From: Prochlorococcus sp. AG-388-A01
GTDB lineage: Bacteria > Cyanobacteriota > Cyanobacteriia > PCC-6307 > Cyanobiaceae
DNA length: 64,000 nt
NCBI GenBank assembly: GCA_003279945.1
Contig: QCGK01000003.1
Location: forward strand, 1-64,000
Reading direction: 5' to 3'
The notes under the pieces are model-generated. The model saw only the letters and a program-made list of their open reading frames with translations, was not told where the DNA came from and made no database searches. This document shows, piece after piece, positions 54,969 to 64,000 of the stretch. The position numbers and the translations under genes were made by a program. The first letter of the stretch is position 1. Every line of letters starts with the position of its first letter.

Positions 54969-56729
54969 TTATAAAGAACTAAGCCAAATAACTTGAAATG
55001 GATCAAGACTAATATTTTTCCAACTGTATTTGTTAGATGTTAAAAAATCTCGCATATTTAAATTATGACCTATTAATTCTGGAAGATCATTATCATTCAA
55101 TTGATAATTTATTTTATTTTCAGTCATATTATGAATTGCAAAAACAGACTCTGGGCCGATTCCTCTTTTGATAACAACAATATCACTTCTACCTTTAGAC
55201 AAACATTCCATTTTTGAACGAGGATGGAATTGTTTTAATTCTGACCTAACATCCATAGCATTGCGAAGATATTTTAAGTTTTTATTAGCATTGGATTCAG
55301 GATTATTGAAAACAGATAAAAGATTATCTGATTTAAATTTCTCTCTATTGAGATCTCTTCTTTGACCTGTCATAGAGAATCTTTTGATATCATTTTCGGA
55401 AGCTAATAAGGCTGGCAAATAAAACGCAGGAACACCTTTTAGAGCCATTACTAATAATTGAGTCAAAATAAATCTCTCAAATTGAAATCGATTAGAGTCT
55501 CTACTAGAATCTTCCATTGCGCTCCACCAACTAATATTTAATTCATAAGGTTTATCATCCCCATTCGATAAACGTCTATGGCTTACCAGTCCTCCTCTTT
55601 TCTCACAATTAATTAATAAATCTTTAATTCTCTGCTCATTCATTAGACCTTCAAGAGCTCTTAACCCAACGCCATCATGTGATGCAGTGAAATTAAAAAG
55701 AGTAGTATCATCAGGTAAATTTGGCCAATCAAAAATCCATGAGTTAAGGATATCAGCTCTTGAAGTAATTATTGCCTCAAGAAGAAGAGGAGGCAATGGA
55801 AAATTATATGCCATATGGGCTTCATCTTCTGGAATAAGATAAGATAAATTTTCCTTCTGAGGAACATTAGTTTCAGTTATTAAAACTCCATCGTCAAGAA
55901 GGTTATTTAAAAGAATTCTTAGAGTTTTTACAATTGAATGTGCTTTTGGCAAATGTAAACAAGTTGTACCTGATTCCTTCCAAATAAAACCCACAGCGTC
56001 AAGTCTTAACCATTTAATCCCATTTGATAAATAAGTAATAATTAAATTTAAGAACTCAATAGTCATTTTTGGATTATGCCAATTCACATCAATTTGATCT
56101 GGACCAAAAGTTGTCCAAACTTGTTTGGGACCTTCTTCGGTATTTATTTGCGAAAATAAGGATGAACTTCTTGGTCTAACTACATTTGACCAATCAAGAT
56201 TTTGTTCCGGTGAGAAAACATTTGATATTCCTGGTTCTTTGGATTTAATAAATTGCTGAACCCAAAGGTGGGACGATGAAACATGGTTTAGTACCAAATC
56301 AGCCATCAAAATATGATTTCTGGAAATGCTTTTCAGATCATCCCAACCTCCAAATTTTTCTTCTAGGTAATCATAACTTGAGACTGCAAAACCCCCATCG
56401 CTTGTGGATTTCAGAAAAGGAAGAATATGTATAACTTTAGAGAGACTTCCAAAATGCTTCCCTAATATATCTCGAAGAGTAATTAATGTAGCCTCTCCAT
56501 TTTTATAAATGCTATCTGCATAAGTTATTAAAACCGAATGCGATTCATTCCACCTTTCTTTTTCGTTTATTTCTTCATAAGCAGATTTCTCTGAGAAATT
56601 ATCTAAAATCTGCAATAATTGATTTGAAATAAAATTAATTTCTTCTGTAGTATTATTTGAATAAATTGTTTTTAACAATTTACAAAGTTTTAAACTATCT
56701 AATTTTTTCTCTGAATCAATTTGCTTCAC
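54969..56729 (-). CDS. GH13_18-type sucrose/glucosylglycerate phosphorylase
   Basis: This 586-residue enzyme of the GH13 family, sucrose phosphorylase-like, has DLVLNHVSSSHLWVQQF, the nucleophile Asp in WLRLDAVGFIWKESG, the acid/base Glu in LITETNVPQKEN and the final Asp in FTASHDGVGLRALEG. Related enzymes phosphorolyse sucrose, glucosylglycerol or glucosylglycerate. Its place directly before gpgP and divergent from gpgS (50 bases apart) argues for glucosylglycerate phosphorylase, giving glucose-1-phosphate and glycerate. The substrate is inferred. Confidence 0.82.
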   Translation of the reverse strand: MKQIDSEKKLDSLKLCKLLKTIYSNNTTEEINFISNQLLQILDNFSEKSAYEEINEKERWNESHSVLITYADSIYKNGEATLITLRDILGKHFGSLSKVIHILPFLKSTSDGGFAVSSYDYLEEKFGGWDDLKSISRNHILMADLVLNHVSSSHLWVQQFIKSKEPGISNVFSPEQNLDWSNVVRPRSSSLFSQINTEEGPKQVWTTFGPDQIDVNWHNPKMTIEFLNLIITYLSNGIKWLRLDAVGFIWKESGTTCLHLPKAHSIVKTLRILLNNLLDDGVLITETNVPQKENLSYLIPEDEAHMAYNFPLPPLLLEAIITSRADILNSWIFDWPNLPDDTTLFNFTASHDGVGLRALEGLMNEQRIKDLLINCEKRGGLVSHRRLSNGDDKPYELNISWWSAMEDSSRDSNRFQFERFILTQLLVMALKGVPAFYLPALLASENDIKRFSMTGQRRDLNREKFKSDNLLSVFNNPESNANKNLKYLRNAMDVRSELKQFHPRSKMECLSKGRSDIVVIKRGIGPESVFAIHNMTENKINYQLNDNDLPELIGHNLNMRDFLTSNKYSWKNISLDPFQVIWLSSL

Positions 56730-56779
56730 TTTGAAAAAATCACCGAAGTATTAACACTATTCTGCACATCAATTAGAAA

Positions 56780-58006
56780 ATGGACTTTCAACAAGGTTTA
56801 ATCACAACAATACATGAATACGGAGTAACTAGCGATTTACTGAAAGAATTAAACAAAAGTCTTAAAAAAAGATCCACAAGTATATTGATTCCTTGTTTAT
56901 TTGAAGAATTTGAACGTCCAGCATTAAAAGACATAAGAGAAGTTTTAAAAAATCTTACAGGTTTAAATGAATTAGTTATTGCTCTATCAGCAAAAACTGT
57001 TGAGCAAGTTAAAGCAGCAAAGTCATTTTTTGAGTCAATGCCATTCCCAGTTCATGTTCAATGGACTAATTCTCCTTCTGTAATAGAGCTTTTAAAAAAC
57101 CAAGAAAAAAATGGCTTAGAACTATTAGGAACTCCGGGTAAAGGTTGGGCTGTATGGCAAGGCATAGGAGTTGCTACTAGAAAATCAGATGTTGTAGCTC
57201 TTTTTGATGCTGATATAAGAACTTTTAGTCCGTTGTATCCTTCAAGGATGATACTGCCACTTCTAGATGAATCATATGGAATATCCTATGTAAAAGCTTT
57301 TTACAGTAGATTGTCTTTAGAAACAAATCAATTACAAGGTAGAGCAACAAGATTATTTGTTGGACCTCTACTAGCAAGTCTTGAGCAGTTAGTTGGAAAG
57401 GGTCCCTTTTTACAATATCTCCAATCTTTTAGATATCCATTAGCAGGTGAGTTTGCTTTCACTAAAGATCTTGCTATGAATTTAAGAATACCTTGTGACT
57501 GGGGTTTAGAGATAGGTTTATTATCTGAGGTTTATAGAAACGTAAGAACCTCCAAGATAGCCCAAGTTGATCTAGGTTTGTTTGATCATAAACATAAGAA
57601 TATTGGTGTTTCTTCTAAAGAAGGATTGCAAAAAATGTGTACAGAAATACTTTCAAGTGTTTTAAGAGGTCTTATGGAGCATCAAGCCGAGACCTTAACT
57701 AGCACTCAACTTGCAACTTTAGAAGTTCTTTACAAAAGAGTTGGAGAAGATCGGGTAAAACAATTTGGATTAGATTCAGCAGTTAATCAACTTCCATATG
57801 ATAGGCACGAAGAAGAGTTGTCAGTCCAAAAATTTGCAAAATTATTGAGACCTGCTACTGAAGATTACTTAGCCTCACCAACAACACAGCAGTTACCAAG
57901 TTGGTCTAGAGTTCTATCTTGTGAGAACAAACTGCATGAAGATTTAGCTAATGCCGGGTCAAAAGATATAAAGGTAAGTGAAAAAGAATTAATTAAAAAC
58001 TTCTAA
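56780..58006 (+). CDS. gpgS: Glucosyl-3-phosphoglycerate synthase
   Basis: GpgS transfers glucose from a nucleotide sugar to 3-phosphoglycerate, the first step of glucosylglycerate synthesis. Glucosylglycerate is a compatible solute of marine picocyanobacteria and builds up under nitrogen limitation. The 408-residue GT-A glycosyltransferase (GT81 type) has [28 protein letters not shown] and the metal-binding DAD at 143-145 in [11 protein letters not shown]. Its stop overlaps the converging ureC stop by 4 bases. Confidence 0.92.
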   Translation: MDFQQGLITTIHEYGVTSDLLKELNKSLKKRSTSILIPCLFEEFERPALKDIREVLKNLTGLNELVIALSAKTVEQVKAAKSFFESMPFPVHVQWTNSPSVIELLKNQEKNGLELLGTPGKGWAVWQGIGVATRKSDVVALFDADIRTFSPLYPSRMILPLLDESYGISYVKAFYSRLSLETNQLQGRATRLFVGPLLASLEQLVGKGPFLQYLQSFRYPLAGEFAFTKDLAMNLRIPCDWGLEIGLLSEVYRNVRTSKIAQVDLGLFDHKHKNIGVSSKEGLQKMCTEILSSVLRGLMEHQAETLTSTQLATLEVLYKRVGEDRVKQFGLDSAVNQLPYDRHEEELSVQKFAKLLRPATEDYLASPTTQQLPSWSRVLSCENKLHEDLANAGSKDIKVSEKELIKNF

Positions 58007-59712
58007 AGCAAAAAGTATCTCTGAGCCATTGGTACTTCATCAAGTGGTTCACAAGTAAGGAGTTCCCCATCTGAAAAAACTTCATAAGTTTGAGGGTCAA
58101 CTGAAATATTTGGCAATTTACTATTGAGTTTTAAGTGTGATTTATTGATATTTCTTGTATTTTCTACAGGAATACAATTTTTTTGTAATCCTAACTTTTT
58201 AGGAATACCCAGATCAATTGAATTTCTACTTAAAAAGGTGAATGAACTCTTAATTAGGGATTGACCGAAATTTGCAAACATAGGTCTGCCGTGAACAGGA
58301 CCTGGAGTAGGAATTGAAGCATTTGCATCGCCCATTTGGGACCAAACTATTGATCCTCCTTTAACAACTAATTCAGGCTTTACTCCAAAAAAGGAAGGTT
58401 TCCACAGTACTAAGTCTGCAATTTTTCCTTTTTCTATAGACCCAACATATTTATTAATACCATGTGCTATTGCAGGATTAATTGTAACTTTAGAAATATA
58501 TCTCTTTACTCTGTAGTTATCATTCCTATCAGAATCCTGAGATAGAGGTCCTCTTTGTACTTTCATTTTATGAGCAGTTTGAAAAGTTCTTGTTATCACT
58601 TCACCCACTCTTCCCATAGCTTGAGAGTCACTAGCGATGATTGAGAAGGCACCCAAGTCATGTAGGATATCTTCTGCAGCAATAGTCTCTCTTCTGATCC
58701 TTGATTCGGCGAACGCAATATCCTCTGGAATTTTAGAATCTAGATGATGACAAACCATTAGCATATCAAGATGTTCCTCTAACGTGTTTCTCGTATAGGG
58801 TCTTGTTGGATTTGTACTACTTGGAAGAACATTTTTTTCTCCACAAATTTTAATAATATCTGGTGCATGTCCTCCTCCTGCTCCTTCGGTATGAAAAGTA
58901 TGAATTGTTCTTCCTGCAATAGCATTGATGGTATCTTCAACAAAGCCTGCTTCATTTAGAGTATCGGTGTGAATACAAACTTGAACATCAAACTTATCTG
59001 CGACATTAAGACAAGAATTTATAGTGGATGGAGTTGTTCCCCAATCCTCATGAAGCTTCAATCCGCATGCACCAGATTCAACTTGATCAATAAGATTTCT
59101 CTCGTTAGTTGAATTTCCTTTACCAAAAAAACCTAAATTCATAGGAAATGCTTCTGCAGATTGAAGCATTCGAGAAATATGAAAAGAACCAGGAGTACAT
59201 GTAGTAGCATTAGTACCGGTCGCAGGTCCAGTTCCTCCTCCCAACATGGTTGTGATGCCTGAAGCTAGTGCTGTTTCAATTTGTTGAGGACATATAAAGT
59301 GTATATGGGTATCTATTGATCCTGCAGTAAGAATATGCCCCTCTCCTGCTATTACTTCTGTTGAGGCGCCAATAATAATATTAACTTTATCTTGTATATC
59401 AGGATTGCCAGCCTTACCGATTTCAAAAATCTTCCCGTCTTTTAATCCTACATCCGCCTTAATTATTCCCCACCAATCTACTATCAAAGCATTAGTTACA
59501 ACGGTATCTACAGCCCCATCACCTCTTGTTACTTGAGACTGTCCCATGCCATCTCGAATGACTTTACCACCTCCAAATTTAACTTCATCTCCGTAGGTAG
59601 TTAAATCCTTCTCTACTTCTATAAAAAGTTCAGTATCCGCAAGCCTTACTCTATCCCCGGTAGTCGGTCCAAAAGTTTGAGCATAAGTTTTTCTGTCAAT
59701 TTTATAGGACAT
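58003..59712 (-). CDS. ureC: Urease alpha subunit
   Basis: UreC is the catalytic subunit that hydrolyses urea to ammonia and CO2 with two nickel ions. The 569-residue protein has the metal ligands His136/His138 in DTHIHF, the carbamylated Lys219 in [23 protein letters not shown], and the mobile flap Cys321-His322 in MVCHHLD. All expected residues are present. It follows ureB by 5 bases in a ureD-ureA-ureB-ureC series. Confidence 0.98.
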   Translation of the reverse strand: MSYKIDRKTYAQTFGPTTGDRVRLADTELFIEVEKDLTTYGDEVKFGGGKVIRDGMGQSQVTRGDGAVDTVVTNALIVDWWGIIKADVGLKDGKIFEIGKAGNPDIQDKVNIIIGASTEVIAGEGHILTAGSIDTHIHFICPQQIETALASGITTMLGGGTGPATGTNATTCTPGSFHISRMLQSAEAFPMNLGFFGKGNSTNERNLIDQVESGACGLKLHEDWGTTPSTINSCLNVADKFDVQVCIHTDTLNEAGFVEDTINAIAGRTIHTFHTEGAGGGHAPDIIKICGEKNVLPSSTNPTRPYTRNTLEEHLDMLMVCHHLDSKIPEDIAFAESRIRRETIAAEDILHDLGAFSIIASDSQAMGRVGEVITRTFQTAHKMKVQRGPLSQDSDRNDNYRVKRYISKVTINPAIAHGINKYVGSIEKGKIADLVLWKPSFFGVKPELVVKGGSIVWSQMGDANASIPTPGPVHGRPMFANFGQSLIKSSFTFLSRNSIDLGIPKKLGLQKNCIPVENTRNINKSHLKLNSKLPNISVDPQTYEVFSDGELLTCEPLDEVPMAQRYFLL

Positions 59713-59717
59713 AATTT

Positions 59718-60038
59718 TTAAAAATCTAAAGAACCGTTAACTAACGAATTAAATCCATATACATTTCTTAAACCTGAATATGGAACTAATTTGACATCTG
59801 TGGTATCTCCTGGCTCAAATCTGATTGCTGTTCCAGCGGGGATATCAAGACGCATACCAAATGTTATTTCTCTATCAAAAATTAAAGCCTTATTAGCTTC
59901 AAAAAAATGATAATGAGATCCAACTTGCACAGGCCTATCGCCAGAATTAGAAACGGTTACTGTTTTAACTTCCTTAAATAGATTTAATTCGATTTCTCCT
60001 TTTTCAGGGATTATTTCGCCAGGAATTAATTTACTCAT
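59718..60038 (-). CDS. ureB: Urease beta subunit
   Basis: UreB is a small structural subunit of the urease trimer. The 106-residue product starts [18 protein letters not shown] and has the conserved [24 protein letters not shown] (quoted in part: [15 protein letters not shown]) and [16 protein letters not shown]. The length is normal. It lies 2 bases after ureA. Confidence 0.97.
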   Translation of the reverse strand: MSKLIPGEIIPEKGEIELNLFKEVKTVTVSNSGDRPVQVGSHYHFFEANKALIFDREITFGMRLDIPAGTAIRFEPGDTTDVKLVPYSGLRNVYGFNSLVNGSLDF

Positions 60039-60040
60039 AA

Positions 60041-60343
60041 TTAATTAATTGGATTGTGAATAGTAACCAATTTGGTACCATCAGGAAAAACAGCTTCTAT
60101 TTGAACTTCATCAACCATTTCAGGTATGCCCTCCATAACTTGTGATTTAGAAAGCCAAGTAGTTCCCTCAGACATTAATTGACTTACACTTTTCCCATCT
60201 CTAGCACCTTCAAGAACTTGAAAACTTAAAAAAGCAATCGTTTCAGGATAATTAAGCTTCAGACCTCGTTTAAGTCTTCTTTCAGCTAAGAGAGCAGCTG
60301 AAAAAATCAATAATTTATCCTTTTCCTGTGGTGAAAGATGCAT
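60041..60343 (-). CDS. ureA: Urease gamma subunit
   Basis: UreA is the smallest structural subunit of urease. The 100-residue product has [20 protein letters not shown] at the start, [23 protein letters not shown] (quoted in part: [12 protein letters not shown]), and ends with [14 protein letters not shown]. The length is exactly normal. It lies 50 bases after ureD on the same strand. Confidence 0.97.
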   Translation of the reverse strand: MHLSPQEKDKLLIFSAALLAERRLKRGLKLNYPETIAFLSFQVLEGARDGKSVSQLMSEGTTWLSKSQVMEGIPEMVDEVQIEAVFPDGTKLVTIHNPIN

Positions 60344-60393
60344 AATTAAAAATTAATCTATAAAATCTTAAAAAAGGTTCTCTCTGAACATAA

Positions 60394-61296
60394 TTAATAA
60401 TTCATAGAATCTTGTAAAGGCCATACACCTTGATATTTTGGCTCACAAAATCCACAAATAGACCTAATTTGTTTCCAAATACAAAAAAAACATTTCCTAG
60501 CATCTTGAGAAGAACTCCCTAGGAATCTTACAGAGATTCCATTTTCAAGAATTCCAATTGATAAATTATTATCACTTTCATTAAAAATTTTTTTTATATT
60601 TCCTACTAGATTATTAATTTTTGATTTGGAAAAATCTTTTTCACAAATCCAAATTAAGGATCCAAAAACGGGCATGTAATTCATGCCTGATTTGGCCACA
60701 TAACTTGCCTTAGATAATTCAATTTGATCAACATATTCCCAATCATCATATAAATCATTATTTCTCATAATTTCTAATTTTGACCTAAAAACTCCACTTT
60801 CAATAGACTCTCCAGAAGAAGATCTTCCAAGTCTTATTAAATCAGTAAATAAAAAACTTGATGTTTCTGAAATAGATACTTTAAACTTTTGATCGTATAA
60901 TCCATTTGCAAAGATAATTGTTTCTTGGGGAAGATACTCTAAATGAGAATTGTCAAGAATGTTTATGAGATTCTTTTGCTTTGAAAAACTACCTTTTGGA
61001 TTGATTTTAGATCTTCCAACTGATCCATATACTTTCTGAGCAGAAGTAGTAGTCAACAAAACCTTAGAGTTTTTTTCAAGATTTACTTCAAACTCAAGTA
61101 AATCTCCTCCTACCAACCCCCCTGCAGTATGTAGAACAGGCAAAATGCATCTGCCTTCTTGATCATGAGCAGACTTTAATAACTTATAAGGAGAAGTTGA
61201 TTTAGATTTAAAGATTGTTTTATCAACATTTCCTAAACTTGCTTTATTATTAAAAAAATTTAAGAAACAATTACCTTCCCATGAAGTTTTTATCAT
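60394..61296 (-). CDS. ureD: Urease accessory protein UreD
   Basis: UreD is the scaffold that binds apo-urease and UreFG for nickel delivery. The 300-residue protein has [46 protein letters not shown] and [11 protein letters not shown], which match the family. It diverges from ureE with 48 bases between starts, so one short region serves both halves of the urease cluster. Confidence 0.95.
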   Translation of the reverse strand: MIKTSWEGNCFLNFFNNKASLGNVDKTIFKSKSTSPYKLLKSAHDQEGRCILPVLHTAGGLVGGDLLEFEVNLEKNSKVLLTTTSAQKVYGSVGRSKINPKGSFSKQKNLINILDNSHLEYLPQETIIFANGLYDQKFKVSISETSSFLFTDLIRLGRSSSGESIESGVFRSKLEIMRNNDLYDDWEYVDQIELSKASYVAKSGMNYMPVFGSLIWICEKDFSKSKINNLVGNIKKIFNESDNNLSIGILENGISVRFLGSSSQDARKCFFCIWKQIRSICGFCEPKYQGVWPLQDSMNY

Positions 61297-61344
61297 AAAT
61301 TGTTTCCTTTAATTACTAAATTAAAGTAACCAAAAATTTAGATT

Positions 61345-61794
61345 ATGAGAATAAATAAACAAATTGTTGTAACTGATTGGATTAAGGAAAAACCCAGATT
61401 AGGTTCATTTTTAAAACTTACCTTAAGTTCAGATGAAAGAAGAATTTTACGAGGTAAAAGATTAACTGATTGTGATCAAGAAATAATTTTACAATTACCT
61501 AGAAATGGCAAATTAAATGATGGAGATATTCTTTCAACTAATGATTCCAATTTTTATGTAGAGATAATTGCCAAAACAGAAGATTTAATTGAAATAAGTT
61601 CAAATTCTAAAATTGAGCTTATCAAAACTTCTTATCATTTAGGAAATAGGCACGTAGAAGTAGAAATCAAAGAAGACATTCTTCTAACAAAAAGTGATTA
61701 TGTTATCGAAAATATGCTTAAAAGTTTTAATGTTGACATCATTAATATCCAGAAAAAATTTTTTCCAGAAATAGGTGCCCATAGTCATGAGTAA
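61345..61794 (+). CDS. ureE: Urease accessory protein UreE
   Basis: UreE carries nickel to the UreDFG complex. The 149-residue protein has the N-terminal peptide-binding domain (EILRG-type motif as RRILRGKRLTDCDQ) and the metal-binding domain with SYHLGNRHVEVEI. The C-terminus has only GAHSHE, not the long His-rich tail of Klebsiella UreE. It overlaps ureF by 8 bases. Confidence 0.94.
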   Translation: MRINKQIVVTDWIKEKPRLGSFLKLTLSSDERRILRGKRLTDCDQEIILQLPRNGKLNDGDILSTNDSNFYVEIIAKTEDLIEISSNSKIELIKTSYHLGNRHVEVEIKEDILLTKSDYVIENMLKSFNVDIINIQKKFFPEIGAHSHE

Positions 61795-62473
61795 AAGTCA
61801 TCTATTAAAATATTTATTAATAAGCCCTAACTTACCAGTTGGAGGATTTTGTTATTCGGAGGGAATGGAGAGTTTTCTTCATAATAAAAATTTAAAAGAC
61901 TCAACTTCGGTAAAAGAATTAATCATTAGTGAACTAAAAATTGGCCAGATCAAACTAGATGCAAAACTCTTACTAGACTTTTTTGATATTTTCAATGAGA
62001 TAAGCGACGGCAAAAATCTAAAAAATAATTTGCAAAAGCTATTGAGTTTGGATAAGTGGATCCTCTCATCAAAGGACTCCGTCGGAATGAGGGAACAACA
62101 AACTCAAATGGCAAAATCTCTCTTTGATTTGACAAAAGAATTTGGATTTGAATATTTATATGAAAAAAATAAGAAAAGCTCCTGGCCATTAGCGTGGAGT
62201 TGGGCTTGTTATTGTTTTGAAATTACGAAATTAGAAATGGTTGAGAATTTTTTCTACGCGTGGAGCGCAAACCAACTTAGTGCAGCATTAAGGATTATTC
62301 CTATTGGTTCAACAAAAGCACAATTAATTCAGAGAGACTTATTAGAAATAATTTCAAAAATTTCAAAAGAAATTATGGACAAAAAAATTGATGACATCTA
62401 TTTTGGCAATGTAGGTTTAGCTATGGCACAACAAAATCATAATGACCTTTATACAAAACTTTTTAGAAATTAA
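61787..62473 (+). CDS. ureF: Urease accessory protein UreF
   Basis: UreF is an all-helical accessory protein bridging UreD and UreG. The 228-residue protein has LISPNLPVGGFCYSEGMESF at the start and the middle block AWSWACYCFEI, with IPIGSTKAQLIQRDL near the C-terminus. A GTG four codons earlier is possible, but ATG 61787, overlapping the ureE stop by 8 bases, is the normal family start. Confidence 0.93.
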   Translation: MSKSHLLKYLLISPNLPVGGFCYSEGMESFLHNKNLKDSTSVKELIISELKIGQIKLDAKLLLDFFDIFNEISDGKNLKNNLQKLLSLDKWILSSKDSVGMREQQTQMAKSLFDLTKEFGFEYLYEKNKKSSWPLAWSWACYCFEITKLEMVENFFYAWSANQLSAALRIIPIGSTKAQLIQRDLLEIISKISKEIMDKKIDDIYFGNVGLAMAQQNHNDLYTKLFRN

Positions 62474-62476
62474 TTT

Positions 62477-63088
62477 ATGAGCAGCAAATTGAGAGTGGGA
62501 GTTGCTGGGCCTGTAGGTTCAGGAAAAACTGCATTACTAGAGACTCTATGCATAAGCCTGAAAAATAAATATGAGATAGCAGTTGTCACCAATGATATCT
62601 ACACCAAAGAAGATGCTAATTTTCTAATAAATAAAAAAGTTTTAGAGGAAGGTAGGATTATTGGTGTAGAAACAGGGGGTTGTCCTCATACTGCAATAAG
62701 AGAGGATTGTTCCTTAAATAAAAATGCAGTTTTAGATTTAGAAAATAAATATAATCCTTTAGATTTTGTTTTTGTAGAAAGTGGAGGTGATAATTTAGCA
62801 TCTAGTTTTAGTCCAGAACTTGTAGATTTATCAATATATGTGATTGATGTATCTGCTGGAGACAAAATTCCTAGAAAAGGTGGACCAGGAATAACAAGGT
62901 CAGATTTATTATTAATAAACAAAATTGACTTAGCAAATATGGTTGGTGCAGATTTAAATATTATGAAAAGTGATACGGAATTTATGAGAAAAGGGAAACC
63001 TTGGTTTTTTACCAACCTCAGTAGCGGCAAAGGAGTTGAAGAAATAACTCAATTTTTAGAATCACATATACCCAACAATCGAAACTAG
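62477..63088 (+). CDS. ureG: Urease accessory GTPase UreG
   Basis: UreG is the GTPase that powers nickel insertion. The 203-residue protein has the P-loop [10 protein letters not shown] (11-20), the CPH-type metal site in [22 protein letters not shown] and the base-specific LLINKIDLA. All are diagnostic. It follows ureF after 3 bases and is followed by the urea transporter operon. Confidence 0.97.
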   Translation: MSSKLRVGVAGPVGSGKTALLETLCISLKNKYEIAVVTNDIYTKEDANFLINKKVLEEGRIIGVETGGCPHTAIREDCSLNKNAVLDLENKYNPLDFVFVESGGDNLASSFSPELVDLSIYVIDVSAGDKIPRKGGPGITRSDLLLINKIDLANMVGADLNIMKSDTEFMRKGKPWFFTNLSSGKGVEEITQFLESHIPNNRN

Positions 63089-63126
63089 AAAAATGTTCAT
63101 TTATAATATATTGGATTCAACAAAAA

Positions 63127-63168
63127 GTTACGACTGATACAAAACGAATCCTCACTCGTTAATAACTT
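63127..63168 (+). promoter_or_regulatory. NtcA-activated promoter of urtA
   Basis: GTT-N8-TAC (63127-63140) is followed exactly 22 bases later by TAACTT (63163-63168), a TAN3T -10 box. This is the class II NtcA promoter layout. The box shares the core GTTAC-N4-GATAC and flanking A run with the glnA site. A small hairpin CCCT-AATG-AGGG (63180-63191) lies in the predicted leader before the start codon at 63217. Confidence 0.8.
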
Positions 63169-63216
63169 TTACTTTATCCCCCTAATGAGGGTCAATTACC
63201 TAATTTATCCTAATTC

Positions 63217-64000
63217 ATGAGAATTTCAAGGCGTATTTTGGCAGGATTAGCTACTGCCTCACTTGCTGTCACTGCAACTTCATGTGGTGGAGGTGGAACC
63301 TCCGGAAGTTTCGATGACACAGTAACCGTTGGTATTTTGCATTCGTTATCTGGAACAATGGCAATTTCTGAATCAACACTAGTTGATACCGAAAAAATGG
63401 CTATTGAAGAGATAAATGCTGCTGGTGGTGTAACAGTTGGCGGCAAAAGCTACAAAATAGAATACATAGTTGAAGATGGTGCATCTGACTGGCCTACATT
63501 TGCTGAAAAATCGAAGAAACTTATAGACCAAGACGGAGTTCCTGTCGTATTTGGTGGTTGGACATCTGCAAGTAGAAAGGCAATGTTACCTGTCTACGAA
63601 TCAAAAGATGCTTTCCTTTACTACCCAATTCAATATGAAGCCCAAGAATGTTCTAACAACATTTTCTATACAGGAGCTACACCAAACCAACAATCAGAAC
63701 CAGCTACGGATTTCATGTATAAGCGTTCTCCTGCAGCTGGTGGAGATTTCTTCCTTGTAGGTTCTGATTATGTTTTCCCAAGAACTTCTAATACAATTAC
63801 AAAAGCTCAGGTAAAACAGTTAGGAGGTAAAGTTGTTGGAGAAGATTACCTTCCATTAGGAAATACTGAAGTTGCTCCAATTATCTCAAAAATCAAAAAG
63901 GCGTTGCCTGATGGTGGAATAATCATTAATACACTTAATGGTGACCAAAACGTTGCATTCTTTAAACAAATTCAAGACGCAGGTATTACTCCTTCAAGTG
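63217..64000 (+). CDS. urtA: Urea ABC transporter substrate-binding protein UrtA, N-terminal part
   Basis: UrtA is the periplasmic binding protein of the high-affinity urea transporter UrtABCDE. 261 codons are in the window and the gene runs on past its end. The signal peptide ([17 protein letters not shown]) ends with a lipobox-like ATSC, which suggests a lipoprotein anchored by Cys23. The family blocks [47 protein letters not shown] and VGSDYVFPR match UrtA. An NtcA promoter precedes it and the urease genes lie upstream. Confidence 0.96.
   Translation, partial: MRISRRILAGLATASLAVTATSCGGGGTSGSFDDTVTVGILHSLSGTMAISESTLVDTEKMAIEEINAAGGVTVGGKSYKIEYIVEDGASDWPTFAEKSKKLIDQDGVPVVFGGWTSASRKAMLPVYESKDAFLYYPIQYEAQECSNNIFYTGATPNQQSEPATDFMYKRSPAAGGDFFLVGSDYVFPRTSNTITKAQVKQLGGKVVGEDYLPLGNTEVAPIISKIKKALPDGGIIINTLNGDQNVAFFKQIQDAGITPSS

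Noticed and set aside
62686..63030. 114-codon open frame antisense to ureG
   Set aside because: It is a shadow of a conserved gene and has no recognisable motif.
1..64000. CRISPR arrays, insertion sequences, prophage or rRNA
   Set aside because: No regular repeats, transposase motifs, phage structural genes or rRNA sequence were noticed in either strand.

Overview
The window is a chromosomal segment of a marine picocyanobacterium, almost certainly a high-light-adapted Prochlorococcus. The support is a very AT-rich, tightly packed genome with short or overlapping gene junctions; oxygenic photosynthesis genes (psaK, psb28, a GUN4 protein, cyanobacterial/plastid DUF2499, DUF3593 and PAM68-like families); a glucosylglycerate module typical of marine picocyanobacteria; NtcA-type nitrogen promoters; and many small single-helix membrane proteins. 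No rRNA, CRISPR array, insertion sequence or prophage was seen. Most genes are housekeeping. The species is inferred from gene content and order, not from a database search.

Layout. 1-4.3 kb: hisZ (5' truncated), htpG, rpmB, a secreted peroxiredoxin, DUF2499 and DUF3593 membrane proteins, psaK. 4.3-14.8 kb: dxs (-), ilvA, scpB, yggT, a MazG-like gene (-), pyk, a MacB-type permease, bioY, lspA and a membrane GTPase. 14.7-24.8 kb: a PLP decarboxylase with a tiny membrane protein, tadA, an aminotransferase, glnA with an NtcA promoter and strong terminator, a methyltransferase, an RsbW-like kinase, GUN4, mnmH, psb28 and an AI-2E-family protein. 24.8-30.7 kb: a minus-strand block rsmA-ispE-DUF3082-31 aa protein-pdhB-secD-secF-60 aa protein. 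30.7-38.6 kb: rlmH, a LexA-box umuDC unit followed by an HExxH protein, dnaG, a drug/metabolite transporter, ruvA, rpsO, a PAM68-like gene. 38.6-48.4 kb (-): dnaE, gatA, DUF1816, an rRNA methyltransferase, mini-RNase III, a STAS protein absent from ATG/GTG/TTG ORF calling, carA, trpD, DUF3288. 48.5-53.2 kb: an ABC exporter, msrA, tRNA-Pro(GGG), uppP and several tiny membrane-protein genes. 53.2-58.0 kb: glucosylglycerate synthesis and breakdown. 58.0-64 kb: ureABC and ureD (-), ureEFG (+) and the start of urtA (+).

How the genes work together. The last 11 kb is the most coherent part. GpgS and GpgP make glucosylglycerate from 3-phosphoglycerate; a GH13 phosphorylase-like enzyme and a glycerate kinase could return it to glucose-1-phosphate and 3-phosphoglycerate. 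Beside it, urease and urea uptake supply ammonium to glutamine synthetase, whose gene has the same promoter architecture as urtA: GTTAC-N4-GATAC followed 22 bases later by a TAN3T -10 box. Other points of interest are two genes that seem to use non-standard start codons (scpB and the STAS gene), six very small predicted membrane proteins, and a possible third SOS-operon gene.
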